64,000 bases of DNA from Streptomyces mangrovi (GTDB lineage Bacteria; Actinomycetota; Actinomycetes; Streptomycetales; Streptomycetaceae). The notes beneath the pieces are model-generated. The model did not search any database and was not told where the DNA came from. It saw only the letters and a program-made list of their open reading frames with translations. The DNA is taken from contig NZ_FOSG01000019.1 in the NCBI RefSeq assembly GCF_900114215.1, positions 55,471 through 119,470 of the forward strand. The letters are read 5' to 3'. A program made the translations under genes and the position numbers. This document shows positions 7,863 through 16,119 of this stretch, one piece after another (the stretch's first letter is position 1; every line of letters begins with the position of its first letter).

Positions 7863-8612
7863 TCAGTCCGCCTCCACGGTGACGGAGAAGGAGAAGCGGT
7901 CGCCGCGATAGTGGATGCGGGCCACGTCCACCACCCGTCCGCTCTCGTCGTAGGTGACGCCGGTGTAGTGCAGGATCGGACTGAGCAGCGGCACCTGGAG
8001 CAGTTCGGCCGTCTCCGGGTCGGCCAGCCGCGCCTGGACGGTGTCGGTGATGCGGCTGATGCGCACGCCCACGGCGTCGCGCAGCACCTTCGTCATGGGC
8101 CAGCGCGCCAGGTCCTCCAGGTCGATGCGGTCGGCCAGTTCGGGGCGGACGAGGTTCTCCGCCCAGTTGGTCGGCTCGCCCGTCTCCCGGTCGCGGCGCA
8201 GCCGCCGGTAGGCCACCGCCTCGGCGAGGTCCGGGAAGTACTCGGCCAGTTCCCCGGGGACCGGTCCGGCGCCGTGCCCCAGCAGCACCGTCTCCTCGCC
8301 CGACTGCTGGGCCACGATGGCGTCCACCGAGCCGAGCAGCCGCACGGGGGACCCGCTGCGGGCACTCGGCTCGATGAAGGTGCCGCGCCGGCGGTGCCGG
8401 GAGATCAGCCCCTCGTTCTCCAGCTCCTTGAGCGCCTGGCGCATGGTCAGCACGCTGACGCCGTAGTGCTCGGCGAGCCGCTCCTCGGTCGGCAGGCGCA
8501 GGGGTGCGCCGGGGGAGCGGCCGAGTATCGAGGCGCGCAGGGACTGCGAGACCTGATACCACAGCGGCAGCTTGCGGTTCAGCGCGAGCGAGTCGGGAGC
8601 GAAGGTGGTCAC
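7863..8612 (-). CDS. GntR-family regulator with UTRA ligand domain
   Basis: A 249-residue regulator. The N-terminal winged helix is clear (PLWYQVSQSLRASI, RLPTEERLAEHYGVSVLTMRQALKELENEGLISRHRRRGTFI), followed by a UTRA/chorismate-lyase-fold effector domain of about 165 residues (from EETVLLGHG to DRFSFSVTVEAD). This is the HutC subfamily. The GTG at 8612 is preceded by GGAGG on the minus strand. It lies downstream of hmgA on the same strand with a 153-bp gap, so it may respond to a tyrosine- or histidine-pathway metabolite and control hmgA. That link rests on position only. Confidence 0.92.
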   Translation of the reverse strand: MTTFAPDSLALNRKLPLWYQVSQSLRASILGRSPGAPLRLPTEERLAEHYGVSVLTMRQALKELENEGLISRHRRRGTFIEPSARSGSPVRLLGSVDAIVAQQSGEETVLLGHGAGPVPGELAEYFPDLAEAVAYRRLRRDRETGEPTNWAENLVRPELADRIDLEDLARWPMTKVLRDAVGVRISRITDTVQARLADPETAELLQVPLLSPILHYTGVTYDESGRVVDVARIHYRGDRFSFSVTVEAD

Positions 8613-8743
8613 GTCGGCCTCCGGACGGCCAGGCTGGGTTGCCGGGTGTTGCCGGGCCGCCGCGTCACGATGCCATGACGCGGCGGCGGTGCGGCGGTAC
8701 GTCGTGGGTCACGGTACGCGCCATCGCCTGCGGATGCGGCCCC

Positions 8744-8776
8744 TCACTGCCGGATCACTGCCGGATCACTGCCGGA
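8744..8776. repeat. Three tandem 11-bp copies at the 3' end of hmgA
   Basis: TCACTGCCGGA occurs three times in a row (8744-8754, 8755-8765, 8766-8776). The innermost copy contains the hmgA stop codon and its last codons, so the two outer copies are duplications of the gene's end into the intergenic gap. No function is evident. It looks like slippage or tandem duplication. Confidence 0.8.
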
Positions 8777-10106
8777 AGTGGCGTTCCAGGCCCTGCCACA
8801 CGTCGTCGTAGCCGTGCTGGAGGTGTCCGGCGTCGCGTGCCCGGGCGGTCAGCGTCACCGGCCAGCGGGTCTCGAACATGAAGGCCAGCCCGTCGTCCAC
8901 CTTCTGCGGGACCAGCTCGGCGGCGCCGGCCCGGTCGAAGGTCTCGCGGTCCGGGCCGTGGGCGGACATCATGTTGTGCAGCGAGCCGCCGCCGGGGACG
9001 AAGCCGCCGGGGCCGGCGGTCTTGGCGTCGTAGGCGCCCTCGATCAGGCCCATGTACTCGCTCATCACGTTGCGGTGGAAGTACGGCGGCCGGAAGGTGT
9101 CCTCGCCGACCAGCCAGCGCGGGGCGAAGACGACGAAGTCCACGCCCGCCAGGCCCGGGGTGTCCGACGGCGAGGTGAGGACGGTGAAGATCGACGGGTC
9201 GGGGTGGTCGTAGCTGATGCTGCCGATCACGTTGAAGCGGCGCAGGTCGTAGACGTAGGGCACCAGGTTGCCGTGCCAGGCGACGACGTCCAGGGGGGAG
9301 TGGTCGTAGGTGGCCGTCCACAGGCCGCCGCAGAACTTGTTGACCACCTCCACCGGGCCCTCCACGTCCTCGTACGCGGCGGTGGGGGCGAGGAAGTCCC
9401 GGGGGTTGGCCAGGCCGTTGGCGCCGATGGGGCCGAGGTCGGGCAGGACGAAGGGGCGGCCCATGTTCTCGCAGACGTAGCCGCGCACCACCGTATCCAG
9501 CGGCTCGACGCGGAAGCGGACCCCGCGGGGGATCAGCGCGATGTGGCCCGGTTCGGCGCGCAGCAGGCCGAACTCGGTGCGCAGCAGCAGGCCGCCGCGC
9601 TCGGGCACGATCAGCAGCTCGCCGTCGGCGGAGCTGAACACCCGGCGCTCCATGGGGGCGTTGGCGGCGTACAGGTGGATGGCGACGCCCTCGCGCCGGG
9701 TGGCGTCGCCGTTGCCGCCCAGGGTCCACAGTCCGTCCAGGAAGTCGGTGCCGGGGGCGGGGTCGGGCAGCGGGTCCCAGCGCAGCCGGTTGGGGTCGGG
9801 CTCGGTCTCGGTGAAGGGCGTGCCGCGCAGGGAGCCGTCATCGGCGCGGACGAAGCGGGGGTGGGCCGCCGAGGGGCGGATGCGGTACAGCCACGAGCGG
9901 CGGTTGTGGGCGCGCGGCTCGGTGAAGGCGGTGCCGCTGAGCTGCTCCGCGTAGAGCCCCAGAGGGGCGCGCTGGGGGGAGTTGCGGCCGACGGGGAGCG
10001 CTCCCGGAACGGCTTCGGAAGCGTGTTCGTTGCCGAAGCCGGAGGAGTACGCCAGCCCCTCCGCGGTCCTGCGCGCCTGCTCGAAACCGCTTGTGGTGCC
10101 ACTCAT
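8766..10106 (-). CDS. hmgA: Homogentisate 1,2-dioxygenase
   Basis: A 446-residue enzyme of full family length, cytosolic, Fe(II)-dependent. It opens the ring of homogentisate to maleylacetoacetate in tyrosine and phenylalanine breakdown. Diagnostic stretches include the N-terminal LAYSSGFGNEHASEAVPGALP, the middle PLDVVAWHGNLVPYVYDLRRFNVIGSISYDHPDPSIFTVLTSPS, and the metal-site region FRPPYFHRNVMSEYMGLIEG. The ATG at 10106 begins MSGTTSGFEQARR. The rest of the pathway (maleylacetoacetate isomerase, fumarylacetoacetase) is not next to it here. In S. coelicolor the gene sits in the same neighbourhood (from memory SCO1715). Control by the downstream GntR is possible. Confidence 0.97.
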   Translation of the reverse strand: MSGTTSGFEQARRTAEGLAYSSGFGNEHASEAVPGALPVGRNSPQRAPLGLYAEQLSGTAFTEPRAHNRRSWLYRIRPSAAHPRFVRADDGSLRGTPFTETEPDPNRLRWDPLPDPAPGTDFLDGLWTLGGNGDATRREGVAIHLYAANAPMERRVFSSADGELLIVPERGGLLLRTEFGLLRAEPGHIALIPRGVRFRVEPLDTVVRGYVCENMGRPFVLPDLGPIGANGLANPRDFLAPTAAYEDVEGPVEVVNKFCGGLWTATYDHSPLDVVAWHGNLVPYVYDLRRFNVIGSISYDHPDPSIFTVLTSPSDTPGLAGVDFVVFAPRWLVGEDTFRPPYFHRNVMSEYMGLIEGAYDAKTAGPGGFVPGGGSLHNMMSAHGPDRETFDRAGAAELVPQKVDDGLAFMFETRWPVTLTARARDAGHLQHGYDDVWQGLERHFRQ

Positions 10107-10251
10107 CGCAACGCTCCCGGTGCTCAGGGTTTCCTGTTGTCAACCATAGGAATGCGGGGGTCCGCACGTCAACGGCGCGTCTTGGACGGGCGCGCCGCCG
10201 TTTCGGCTCCCACCTCTGGGCGGCCGGGGGGTGACGGGGCTAAGGTTCACT

Positions 10252-10267
10252 TACCGTCCGGTCGGTA
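10252..10267. promoter_or_regulatory. TetR-type palindrome upstream of molybdopterin oxidoreductase
   Basis: TACCGTCCGGTCGGTA is a 16-bp palindrome with one mismatch, lying 53 bases before the oxidoreductase ATG in the divergent gap with hmgA. It resembles the sites at 19456 and 37980, so the same TetR-type protein may act on all three promoters. The palindrome is seen; the regulator is inferred. Confidence 0.55.
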
Positions 10268-10319
10268 TGGGGCCGCCGGACCGCACCGCCCACCCGGACA
10301 CCGCTCACCAGGGGGATCG

Positions 10320-12716
10320 ATGCCGGAGAGTGTCACCAAGCAGCCCGGCGCACAGCCCGGCGCACGCACCGGACCGTCCGCGGGCGCCGGCTCCCGTACC
10401 GCGCTGCGGATCTGCCCGCTGTGCGAGGCCACCTGCGGCCTGGTCGTCACCGTCGCCCCCGGCGACGGCGGACGGGAGCGGATCACCGCGGCCCGCGGCG
10501 ACCGCGACGACGTCCTCAGCCGCGGCTTCGTCTGCCCCAAGGGAACCCTCCTCGGCGAGCTGGACGCCGACCCCCACCGGCTGACCCGCCCACTGGTCCG
10601 CCGCGACGGCGAACTGCGGGAGGCGAGCTGGCAGGAGGCGTTCGCGGCGGTCGCCGAGGGGCTGGGTGGCGTCCTGGCCGGCGGCGACCCCAGGGCCGTC
10701 GCCCTCTTCCTGGGCAACCCCAACGTCCACACCGTCGCCGGGGCCCTCTACCCGCCCCTGCTGGTCAAGACGCTGCGCACCCCCAACGTCTTCACCGCCT
10801 CCACCCTCGACCAGATGCCCAAGCACGCTTCCAGCGTGCTGCTCTACGGCGACCCCCTGGCCATCCCCGTCCCCGACCTGGACCGCACCGACCACCTGCT
10901 GGTCGTCGGCGCCAACCCGCTGGACTCGGGCGGCAGTCTGTGCACCGCCCCCGACTTCCCCGGCCGGCTCAGGGCCCTGCGGCGGCGCGGCGGCACCCTC
11001 ACCGTCGTCGACCCGCGCCGCACGCGCACCGCGCGCCTGGCCGACCGGCACGTGGCCGTGCGGCCCGGCGGCGACGCACTGCTGCTGATGGCGATGGTCC
11101 AGGTCCTCTTCGCCGAGGAACTGGTCGACACCGGCGCGGCCGGGAAGCACCTGGGCGGTGTGGAGGACGTGGCCCGCCTCGCCGCCGACTTCACCCCCGA
11201 GGCCGTGTCCGGCGCCTGCGGCGTCGAGCCGGAGGTCATCCGTACCCTCGCCCGCGAACTGGCCGCCGCCGAGCGCGCCGCGGTCTACGGCCGCATCGGC
11301 AGCACCACCGTGGAGTTCGGCACCACGGCGAGCTGGCTGGTGGACGTGCTCAACGCGCTGACCGGCAACCTCGACCGGCCCGGCGGCGCGATGTTCCCGC
11401 TGTCGGCCACCGCCCGCGCCCCCCGGCCGCCCGCCCCGGGCCGGGGCTTCGCCACCGGCCGCAGGCGCAGCCGGGTCAGTGGACACCCGGAGGTCAAGGG
11501 GGAGTTCCCGGCCGCCGCGCTGGCCGAGGAGATCGACACCCCGGGCGAGGGGCGGGTGCGGGCGCTGGTCTGCGTGGCCGGCAACCCCGTGCTCTCCGCG
11601 CCCGACGGCGCCCGGCTGGAGCGAGCCCTGGCCGGGCTGGACTTCATGGTCAGCGTCGACCCGTACCTCAACGAGACCTCCCGCCACGCCCATGTGGTGC
11701 TGCCGCCGCCCCCGCCCTCCCGCTCCCCGCACTTCGACTTCAGCTTCAACGCCCTGGCCGTCCGCAACCAGGTGCGCTACACCCGGCCCGTGATCCCCCT
11801 GGGCGAGGGGGAGATGAGCGAGAGCGCGATCCTGGCCCGCCTGGTGCTGTGCGCCTCCGGCGCGCCGGAGGCCGACCCGGAGTCGGTCGACGCCATGGTC
11901 GTCGAGCACACCCTGTCCGCCGCCGTCGCCGACCCGCTCTCCCCGGTCCACGGCCGGGACACCGCAGAGCTGACCCGCCTGCTGAGCGGGGAGAGCGGCC
12001 CCGAGCGGCGGCTGGACATGATGCTGCGGCTGGGCCCCTACGGCGACGGCTTCGGCGCCGACCCCGACGGCCTGACCCTGGCGAAGCTGCTGGAGCACCC
12101 CCACGGCATCGACCTGGGCCCGCTGCGCCCCCGGCTGCCCGAGGTGCTGCGCACCCGCTCGGGCACGGTCGAGCTGTGCCCGGAGCCGATCGCCGCCGAC
12201 ATACCCCGGCTGCGCCGGTCCCTGGCGGGTCGTCAGGGAGACCCCGGGGCCCTGGTGCTGGTCGGCCGCCGCCATCTGCGCTCCAACAACAGCTGGATGC
12301 ACAACGTCCCCGGTCTGAAGGGCGGGAGCAACCGCTGCACCCTCCACGTCCACCCCGCCGACGCCGCCCGGCTCGGCCTGGCCGACGGCTCCCTCGCCGA
12401 GGTCACCGGCGACGGGGGCGCCGTCCGGGCACCGGTGGAGGTGACCGACGAGGTGGCCCGGGGGGTCGTCAGCCTGCCGCACGGCTGGGGCCACGACCGG
12501 CCCGGCACCCGGACGCCGGTGGCCTCCGCCGAACCCGGGGCCAACGTCAACCAGCTCCTGGACGGGCGGCTGCTGGACCCGCTGTCGGGGACCGCCGTGC
12601 TCAACGGCTTCCCGGTCCGGGTTGTGCCTGCCGCGGCGCCCGCCGAGGAGGCCGCGGTGACACCCGCCGAGGAGGCCGGACCGGCCTCCTCGGCCGCCGC
12701 CGGGTCCTCCGTGTGA
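10320..12716 (+). CDS. Molybdopterin-dependent oxidoreductase (formate dehydrogenase/nitrate reductase-type)
   Basis: A 798-residue member of the DMSO-reductase superfamily. The N-terminus carries a [4Fe-4S] site with Cys32, Cys35, Cys39 (CPLCEATC) and Cys72 (VCPKG). The molybdopterin-binding core includes LLVVGANPLDSGGS, VVDPRRTRTARLADRHVAVRPGGDALLL and VCVAGNPVLS, and the C-terminal dinucleotide-binding domain includes RSNNSWMHNVPGLKGGSNRCTLHVHPADAARLGLADG. No twin-arginine signal is present, so it should be cytosolic. The ATG at 10320 follows AGGGGGATCG. The frame is open far upstream only as antisense of hmgA. The substrate is unknown. The end is an Ala/Glu-rich tail. Confidence 0.9.
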   Translation: MPESVTKQPGAQPGARTGPSAGAGSRTALRICPLCEATCGLVVTVAPGDGGRERITAARGDRDDVLSRGFVCPKGTLLGELDADPHRLTRPLVRRDGELREASWQEAFAAVAEGLGGVLAGGDPRAVALFLGNPNVHTVAGALYPPLLVKTLRTPNVFTASTLDQMPKHASSVLLYGDPLAIPVPDLDRTDHLLVVGANPLDSGGSLCTAPDFPGRLRALRRRGGTLTVVDPRRTRTARLADRHVAVRPGGDALLLMAMVQVLFAEELVDTGAAGKHLGGVEDVARLAADFTPEAVSGACGVEPEVIRTLARELAAAERAAVYGRIGSTTVEFGTTASWLVDVLNALTGNLDRPGGAMFPLSATARAPRPPAPGRGFATGRRRSRVSGHPEVKGEFPAAALAEEIDTPGEGRVRALVCVAGNPVLSAPDGARLERALAGLDFMVSVDPYLNETSRHAHVVLPPPPPSRSPHFDFSFNALAVRNQVRYTRPVIPLGEGEMSESAILARLVLCASGAPEADPESVDAMVVEHTLSAAVADPLSPVHGRDTAELTRLLSGESGPERRLDMMLRLGPYGDGFGADPDGLTLAKLLEHPHGIDLGPLRPRLPEVLRTRSGTVELCPEPIAADIPRLRRSLAGRQGDPGALVLVGRRHLRSNNSWMHNVPGLKGGSNRCTLHVHPADAARLGLADGSLAEVTGDGGAVRAPVEVTDEVARGVVSLPHGWGHDRPGTRTPVASAEPGANVNQLLDGRLLDPLSGTAVLNGFPVRVVPAAAPAEEAAVTPAEEAGPASSAAAGSSV

Positions 12717-12742
12717 TCCACGGCATGCGCCGTCCTGCTGAC

Positions 12743-12771
12743 ACCCCAAACTAGCGCCGCTAGTTTGGGGT
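12743..12771. promoter_or_regulatory. 29-bp palindromic operator in front of aldehyde dehydrogenase
   Basis: ACCCCAAACTAGCG (12743-12756) and its exact inverse (12758-12771) flank a single C. The right edge is one base from the ATG at 12773, so a bound protein would cover the translation start. The core AACTAGCG-C-CGCTAGTT recurs with one change at 16095-16112 next to the TetR gene at 15385, which is the likely regulator. Confidence 0.8.
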
Positions 12772-12772
12772 C

Positions 12773-14191
12773 ATGCAGGCACACAACGGCATGTACATCG
12801 ACGGACAGTGGCGCCCCGCCGCGGGCGCGGAGACGATCGAGGTCGTCGATCCGGCCACCGAGGAGATCATCGGCACCGTCCCGGCGGGCACCGCCGAGGA
12901 CGTCGACGCGGCTGTGGCGGCGGCCCGCGCGGCCCTGCCCGGCTGGGCCGCCGCACCGCCCGCCGAGCGCGCGGCCCGGCTCGGCGCGCTGCACGACGCC
13001 CTGGCCGCCCGCCGCGAGGAGATCGCGGCCACCGTCACCGCGGAGCTGGGCGCTCCGCTGTCCTTCTCGCAGGCCGTCCACGCCGACCTGCCCGTCACGG
13101 TCGCCGGGACGTACGCGAAGCTCGCCGCCGAGCACCCCTTCGAGGAGAGGCTGGGCAACTCCCGCGTACTGCACGAGCCGGTCGGCGTCGTCGGCGCCAT
13201 CACCCCCTGGAACTACCCGCTGCACCAGATCGTCGCCAAGGTCGCCCCGGCCCTGGCGGCCGGCTGCACGGTGGTCCTCAAGCCCGCCGAGGACACCCCG
13301 CTGGTCGCGCGGCTGTTCGCGGAGGCCGTGGCCGAGGCGGGGGTGCCGGCCGGGGTGTTCAACCTCGTCACCGGGCGCGGCCCGGTCGCCGGGCAGGCGC
13401 TGGCCGAGCACGGCGGCGTGGACATGGTCTCCTTCACCGGCTCCACCGCCGTCGGCCGCCGCATCGGCGCGATCGCCGGAGGCGCGGTCAGGCGGGTCGC
13501 GCTGGAACTGGGCGGCAAGTCCGCCAACGTGATCCTGCCCGGCGCCGACCTGGTGAAGGCCGTGAAGATCGGCGTGGGCAACGTGATGGCCAACGCAGGC
13601 CAGACGTGCAGCGCCTGGACCCGCATGCTGGTCCACGCCGACCACTACGACGAGGCCGTGGAGATCGCCGCCGCCGCGGCGGCCAAGTACGTCCCCGGCG
13701 ACCCCACCGATCCCGCCACCCGGCTGGGCCCGGTGGTCAACGCCGGGCAGCGCGAGCGCGTCACCGGCTACATCCGCACCGGGATCGAGGAGGGCGCCAC
13801 CCTCGTCGCGGGCGGCGCGGACGCCCCCGAGGGGGTGGAACGCGGCTACTACGTGCGCCCCACCGTCTTCGCCGGCGTCACACCCGACATGACCATCGCC
13901 CGCGAGGAGATCTTCGGCCCGGTCCTGAGCATCCTGCGCTACCAGGATGCCGACGATGCCGCCCGGATCGCCAACGACTCCGAATACGGGCTGTCGGGCG
14001 CGGTGTGGGCCGCCGACGACGAGACGGCCACCGCCTTCGCCCGCCGTCTGCAGACCGGCCAGGTGGACATCAACGGCGGCCGGTTCAACCCGCTCGCGCC
14101 CTTCGGCGGTTACAAGCGGTCCGGCGTGGGCAGGGAGCTGGGCCCGCACGGCCTGACCGAGTACCTCCAGACCAAGTCCCTGCAGTTCTGA
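12773..14191 (+). CDS. Aldehyde dehydrogenase (NAD(P)+)
   Basis: A 472-residue soluble ALDH-superfamily enzyme oxidising an aldehyde to its acid. Catalytic residues are Glu245 in ELGGKS and Cys279 in GQTCSAW; GAITPWNYP and FTGSTAVGRRI mark the cofactor-binding region. The start at ATG 12773 lies one base after a perfect palindrome, and only the GGGG of that palindrome could act as ribosome-binding site. The alcohol dehydrogenase gene follows 114 bases downstream in the same direction, so the pair could turn an alcohol into an acid through an aldehyde. The palindrome links the gene to the TetR and acyl-CoA dehydrogenase 3 kb away. Confidence 0.93.
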   Translation: MQAHNGMYIDGQWRPAAGAETIEVVDPATEEIIGTVPAGTAEDVDAAVAAARAALPGWAAAPPAERAARLGALHDALAARREEIAATVTAELGAPLSFSQAVHADLPVTVAGTYAKLAAEHPFEERLGNSRVLHEPVGVVGAITPWNYPLHQIVAKVAPALAAGCTVVLKPAEDTPLVARLFAEAVAEAGVPAGVFNLVTGRGPVAGQALAEHGGVDMVSFTGSTAVGRRIGAIAGGAVRRVALELGGKSANVILPGADLVKAVKIGVGNVMANAGQTCSAWTRMLVHADHYDEAVEIAAAAAAKYVPGDPTDPATRLGPVVNAGQRERVTGYIRTGIEEGATLVAGGADAPEGVERGYYVRPTVFAGVTPDMTIAREEIFGPVLSILRYQDADDAARIANDSEYGLSGAVWAADDETATAFARRLQTGQVDINGGRFNPLAPFGGYKRSGVGRELGPHGLTEYLQTKSLQF

Positions 14192-14305
14192 GCGCCTTGC
14201 CCGGCCGCATGCCCGGCCGCGCGTCCAGCCGGCCGCCCGGTCCCCCGCCCGACCCCAACGCAACGCAAGCAGCCCGTCCGCCCAGGACGTGAGAGGAGAC
14301 GCCAC

Positions 14306-15388
14306 GTGGTCCGCGCCGTGGTCCTGCCCGCCGTCAAAGCCCCGCTGGAGATGGGGGAGATCGATCTGCCGGAGCCCGGCCCCGGCCGGGTGAGGGTCCG
14401 CCTCACCGCCGCCGGGGTCTGCCACTCCGACCTGTCGCTGTCCAACGGCACCCTGCGCCAGCCCGTGCCCGCCGTCCTCGGCCACGAGGGCGCGGGCGCC
14501 GTGACCGCCGTGGGCGAGGGCGTCACGACCGTGGCCCCCGGCGACGAGGTCGTCCTCAACTGGGCGCCCGCCTGCGGGAGCTGCCACTTCTGCGCCAAGC
14601 TCGGCGAGCCCTGGCTGTGCACCGAGGCCAACGCGGCCAGCGGCGTCCCCTACGCCCGCTCGGCCGACGGCCGCGACCTGTATCCGGGGCTGGGCACGGC
14701 CGCGTTCGCGCAGGAGACGGTCGTCGCCGAGCGAGGCGTGCTGCCGCTGCCCGCCGGCGTGCCGCTGGTCGACGCGGCCCTGCTGGGCTGCGCGGTCCTG
14801 ACCGGCTACGGCGCGGTCAACCACAGCGTCCGTCTGCGCGAGGGCGAGTCGCTGGCCGTCTTCGGCGCCGGCGGGGTCGGCCTGGCGGTGATCCAGGCGG
14901 CGCGGATCGCGGGCGCGGAGCGGATCGTCGCCGTGGACGTCTCCCCGGGCAAGGAGGAACTGGCCCGCCGCGCCGGTGCCACCGACTTCCTGATCGCCTC
15001 CGACGCCACGGCCAGGGAGGTCCGGAAGATCACCGGCGGGCTGGGCGCGGACGCCGCCGTCGAGTGCGTCGGCCGCGCGGAGACCATCCGGGCGGCCTGG
15101 TCCTCCACCCGGCGCGGCGGGCGGACCTCGGTGGTGGGCATCGGCGGCAAGGACAGCCAGGTCTCCTTCTCGCCGCTGGAGATCTTCCACTTCGCCCGCA
15201 CCCTGTCCGGCTGCGTCTTCGGCAACTGCGACCCCGCGCGCGACCTGCCCGTCCTCGCCGAGCACGTCCGCTCGGGGCGGCTGGACCTGGGTGCGCTGGT
15301 CACCGACCGGATCGGTCTGGAGGAGGTGCCGGCGGCCTTCGAGGCCATGCTCGCCGGACGCGGCGGCCGGGCGCTGGTGGTCTTCTAA
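14306..15388 (+). CDS. Zinc-dependent alcohol dehydrogenase (MDR family)
   Basis: A 360-residue medium-chain dehydrogenase. The catalytic zinc ligands are visible as Cys39 in AGVCHSD, the GHEGAG motif near residue 60, and a Cys in the GCAVLTG segment. The structural zinc lobe is CGSCHFCAKLGEPWLC. The nucleotide-binding motif is VFGAGGVGL. The GTG at 14306 follows AGAGGAGAC. The gene stop overlaps the stop of the convergent TetR gene by four bases (15385-15388). It probably works with the upstream aldehyde dehydrogenase. The substrate is unknown; this subgroup often uses NAD+ with aryl or medium-chain alcohols, or mycothiol or glutathione adducts. Confidence 0.92.
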   Translation: MVRAVVLPAVKAPLEMGEIDLPEPGPGRVRVRLTAAGVCHSDLSLSNGTLRQPVPAVLGHEGAGAVTAVGEGVTTVAPGDEVVLNWAPACGSCHFCAKLGEPWLCTEANAASGVPYARSADGRDLYPGLGTAAFAQETVVAERGVLPLPAGVPLVDAALLGCAVLTGYGAVNHSVRLREGESLAVFGAGGVGLAVIQAARIAGAERIVAVDVSPGKEELARRAGATDFLIASDATAREVRKITGGLGADAAVECVGRAETIRAAWSSTRRGGRTSVVGIGGKDSQVSFSPLEIFHFARTLSGCVFGNCDPARDLPVLAEHVRSGRLDLGALVTDRIGLEEVPAAFEAMLAGRGGRALVVF

Positions 15389-16053
15389 CGCGCCCGGCCC
15401 TCGCCGTCCTCCGCCTCCCGGGCCCGCCCCCGGTCCGGGAAGCGGAGCGCCAGCCCGTCGACGAGGGCGCGCAGGCCCGTCTCGAAGGCGCCCTCGTCGA
15501 CGCGCTGCTGGTGCTCGGCCAGCAGATGGGCCTGGTCCAGATGCGGGTAGTCGCGCTCGTACAGCGCCGCGTCGTCGACGAAGCCGCGGGCGAAGGAGCC
15601 CAGGGCGGAGCCGGCCACGAAGTACCGCATCAGCGCGCCGATGCGGGTCGCGTGGGCGCGCGGCCACCCGGCGTCCAGCATCGCGCCGTAGACCGCGTCG
15701 GCCATCCGCAGCTGGCTGGGGCGCCGGCCCGGCCCCTGTGCCAGGTACGGGACGATGTTGGGATGCGCGCTGAGCGCCGCCCGGTAGGAGCGGGCCCAGG
15801 CCACCAGCGCCTCGCGCCAGTCGGTGCCGTCGGTGAACATCGACAGGTCGACATCGGCGCACACCGTGTCGGCCACCGCGTCCAGGATCTCGTCCTTGGT
15901 GCGGAAGTGGTTGTACAGCGACGGGCCGCTGACGCCCAGCTCGGCGGCGAGCCTGCGGGTGGACACCGCGGGCATGCCCTCGCCGTCCACCAGCGCGAGC
16001 GCCGCCGCCACGATCCGCTCGCGGCTCAGCAGGGGGGTACGTGGGCGTGCCAC
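15385..16053 (-). CDS. TetR-family regulator of the AACTAGCG regulon
   Basis: A 222-residue TetR protein. The N-terminal HTH is complete (RERIVAAALALVDGEGMPAVSTRRLAAELGVSGPSLYNHFRTKDEILDAVA), and the C-terminal domain has the TetR_C features of the tetracycline-repressor branch (YLAQGPGRRPSQLRMADAVYGAMLDAGW...ALMRYFVAGSALGSFARG). The start is GTG 16053. It is divergent from an acyl-CoA dehydrogenase with a palindrome (16095-16112) in the gap. The same core palindrome precedes the aldehyde dehydrogenase, so it is the natural repressor of itself and both catabolic units. The ligand is probably an acyl-CoA or an aldehyde/alcohol, which is inference. Confidence 0.92.
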   Translation of the reverse strand: MARPRTPLLSRERIVAAALALVDGEGMPAVSTRRLAAELGVSGPSLYNHFRTKDEILDAVADTVCADVDLSMFTDGTDWREALVAWARSYRAALSAHPNIVPYLAQGPGRRPSQLRMADAVYGAMLDAGWPRAHATRIGALMRYFVAGSALGSFARGFVDDAALYERDYPHLDQAHLLAEHQQRVDEGAFETGLRALVDGLALRFPDRGRAREAEDGEGRAR

Positions 16054-16094
16054 GGATCACATCCTCGGGTCTCGTCCGGCATCTGTGAAGCTGC

Positions 16095-16112
16095 AACTAG
16101 CGCTGCTAGTTT
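16095..16112. promoter_or_regulatory. TetR operator, AACTAGCG palindrome
   Basis: AACTAGCG-C-TGCTAGTTT lies in the 66-bp gap between the divergent TetR (start 16053) and acyl-CoA dehydrogenase (start 16120). It differs at one arm position from the site before the aldehyde dehydrogenase. It ends eight bases before the dehydrogenase ATG, where no clear ribosome-binding site is seen. Confidence 0.8.
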
Positions 16113-16119
16113 ATTGGGC

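Noticed and set aside
8778..10319. In-frame upstream extension of the molybdopterin oxidoreductase
   Set aside because: The extension is antisense to hmgA and has shadow-type composition. The [4Fe-4S] motif follows the ATG at 10320, which has its own ribosome-binding site.
10305..12749. An 814-codon open frame antisense to the molybdopterin oxidoreductase
   Set aside because: No domain is recognisable, low-complexity composition, and the opposite strand has clear catalytic motifs.
12233..16096. A 1287-codon open frame on the minus strand
   Set aside because: It is antisense to the aldehyde and alcohol dehydrogenase genes and only shares its start region with the TetR gene in another frame. 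Its composition (Gly/Arg/Asp/Val runs) is that of high-GC shadow frames.
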